Both the position numbers and the translations under genes were made by a program. A DNA stretch of 64,000 nt, from assembly GCA_020846635.1 (NCBI GenBank), contig JADLDO010000013.1, positions 1 through 64,000 of the forward strand, read 5' to 3'. Of the stretch, positions 63,746-64,000 are shown piece after piece. Origin of the DNA: Caldilineaceae bacterium (lineage in GTDB: Bacteria; Chloroflexota; Anaerolineae; Caldilineales; Caldilineaceae). How positions within the stretch are numbered: the stretch's first letter is position 1; every line of letters begins with the position of its first letter. Under the pieces are notes generated by a model. It saw only the letters and a program-made list of their open reading frames with translations. It did no database searches and was not told the DNA's origin.

Positions 63746-64000
63746 TGATGCGCTCCTGCTGGATATGCTCATAGCTGCCCGCAAGATTCGACGTTTTGTG
63801 ACAGGGATGACAGTGGCCGAGTTTAGGGTGAATGAAATGGTACAGAGTGCAGTGATTCGCGAGTTGCAGGTAATTGGCGAAGCGTCGCGCGTGATTACGG
63901 ATGCAACACGGGTATCTTGTACAGGAATTAATTGGCGGGCAATGGCCGGAATGCGTAACCGACTTGTCCATGAGTACTTTTCGGTACAGTTAGAGGTTGT
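63735..64000 (+). CDS. hepT: HepT-like HEPN RNase toxin, partial
   Basis: Only the first 88 residues lie in the window. The reading frame from ATG 63735 gives SDDALLLDMLIAARKIRRF, VIRELQVIGEASRVI and RNRLVHEYF; the last is the R-x4-H-x-Y HEPN active-site motif (here R-N-R-L-V-H-E-Y). It is an RNase toxin paired with the MNT protein encoded just before. The end of the gene lies beyond base 64000. Confidence 0.87.
   Translation, partial: MRSDDALLLDMLIAARKIRRFVTGMTVAEFRVNEMVQSAVIRELQVIGEASRVITDATRVSCTGINWRAMAGMRNRLVHEYFSVQLEV

Overview
The window looks like chromosomal DNA of a GC-rich Chloroflexota bacterium, probably of the Caldilinea/Anaerolineae side. This placement is inferred from gene content and style, not from a marker gene: Thr/Pro-rich secreted proteins carrying short YLPxh-type tags, DUF2723 and other GT-C membrane proteins, an ILEI-domain membrane protein, and ABC-type glycan export. 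I see no rRNA, tRNA, CRISPR array, transposase or phage gene.

Layout. 0.1-6 kb: a NarL-type two-component pair (minus strand), then a CrtC/AttH-like lipoprotein and two small secreted surface proteins (plus strand). 5.8-13.2 kb (minus): Nudix hydrolase, a hypothetical protein, CorA, a secreted PQQ-type sugar dehydrogenase, and a three-gene translationally coupled operon of a PrsW-like protein lacking the usual catalytic residues, a membrane-anchored protein and a secreted S1C protease. 13.7-21.5 kb: RNase D, a GlcD-GlcF-type FAD/Fe-S oxidoreductase, a polytopic membrane protein, a C39-like peptidase with TPRs and a glutaredoxin-like protein.

21.5-41.6 kb is a surface-glycan locus, almost all on the minus strand and tightly packed: FkbM methyltransferase, Wzm/Wzt exporter, SAM methyltransferase, five GT4 enzymes, one GT2 enzyme, a PIG-V-like mannosyltransferase, a large GT-C-like membrane protein and a sugar epimerase. 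Peptidase E, a ROK kinase and an AlkA-type glycosylase sit inside the same run. Two GT4 enzymes and the GT2 enzyme share a C-terminal module that is not part of their catalytic folds. After a plus-strand GT39-like gene comes a candidate small RNA with its own promoter-like boxes and three consecutive 4-nt-loop hairpins (43.3 kb). 43.5-50.8 kb (minus) encodes a Wzx-type flippase, a GT4 enzyme, a secreted beta-propeller and two secreted clan GH-A glycosidase-like proteins: a second glycan module that can build, flip and trim.

50.9-56.4 kb (minus) is a YdjM-like membrane protein and a complete BMP/nucleoside-type ABC importer. 56.6-64 kb holds two small coupled hypothetical genes, a DUF2723 protein, a dolichol-phosphate-mannose-synthase-like GT2 (likely donor maker for the GT-C enzymes), a membrane protein with a C-terminal ILEI domain, and an MNT/HepT toxin-antitoxin pair cut by the window end.

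The main themes are building, exporting and remodelling cell-surface glycans, plus surface proteolysis. The points most worth checking are the structured RNA at 43.3 kb, the shared C-terminal module of the glycosyltransferases, the degenerate PrsW/protease operon, the YLPxh tag, and a long palindromic repeat present in two copies.
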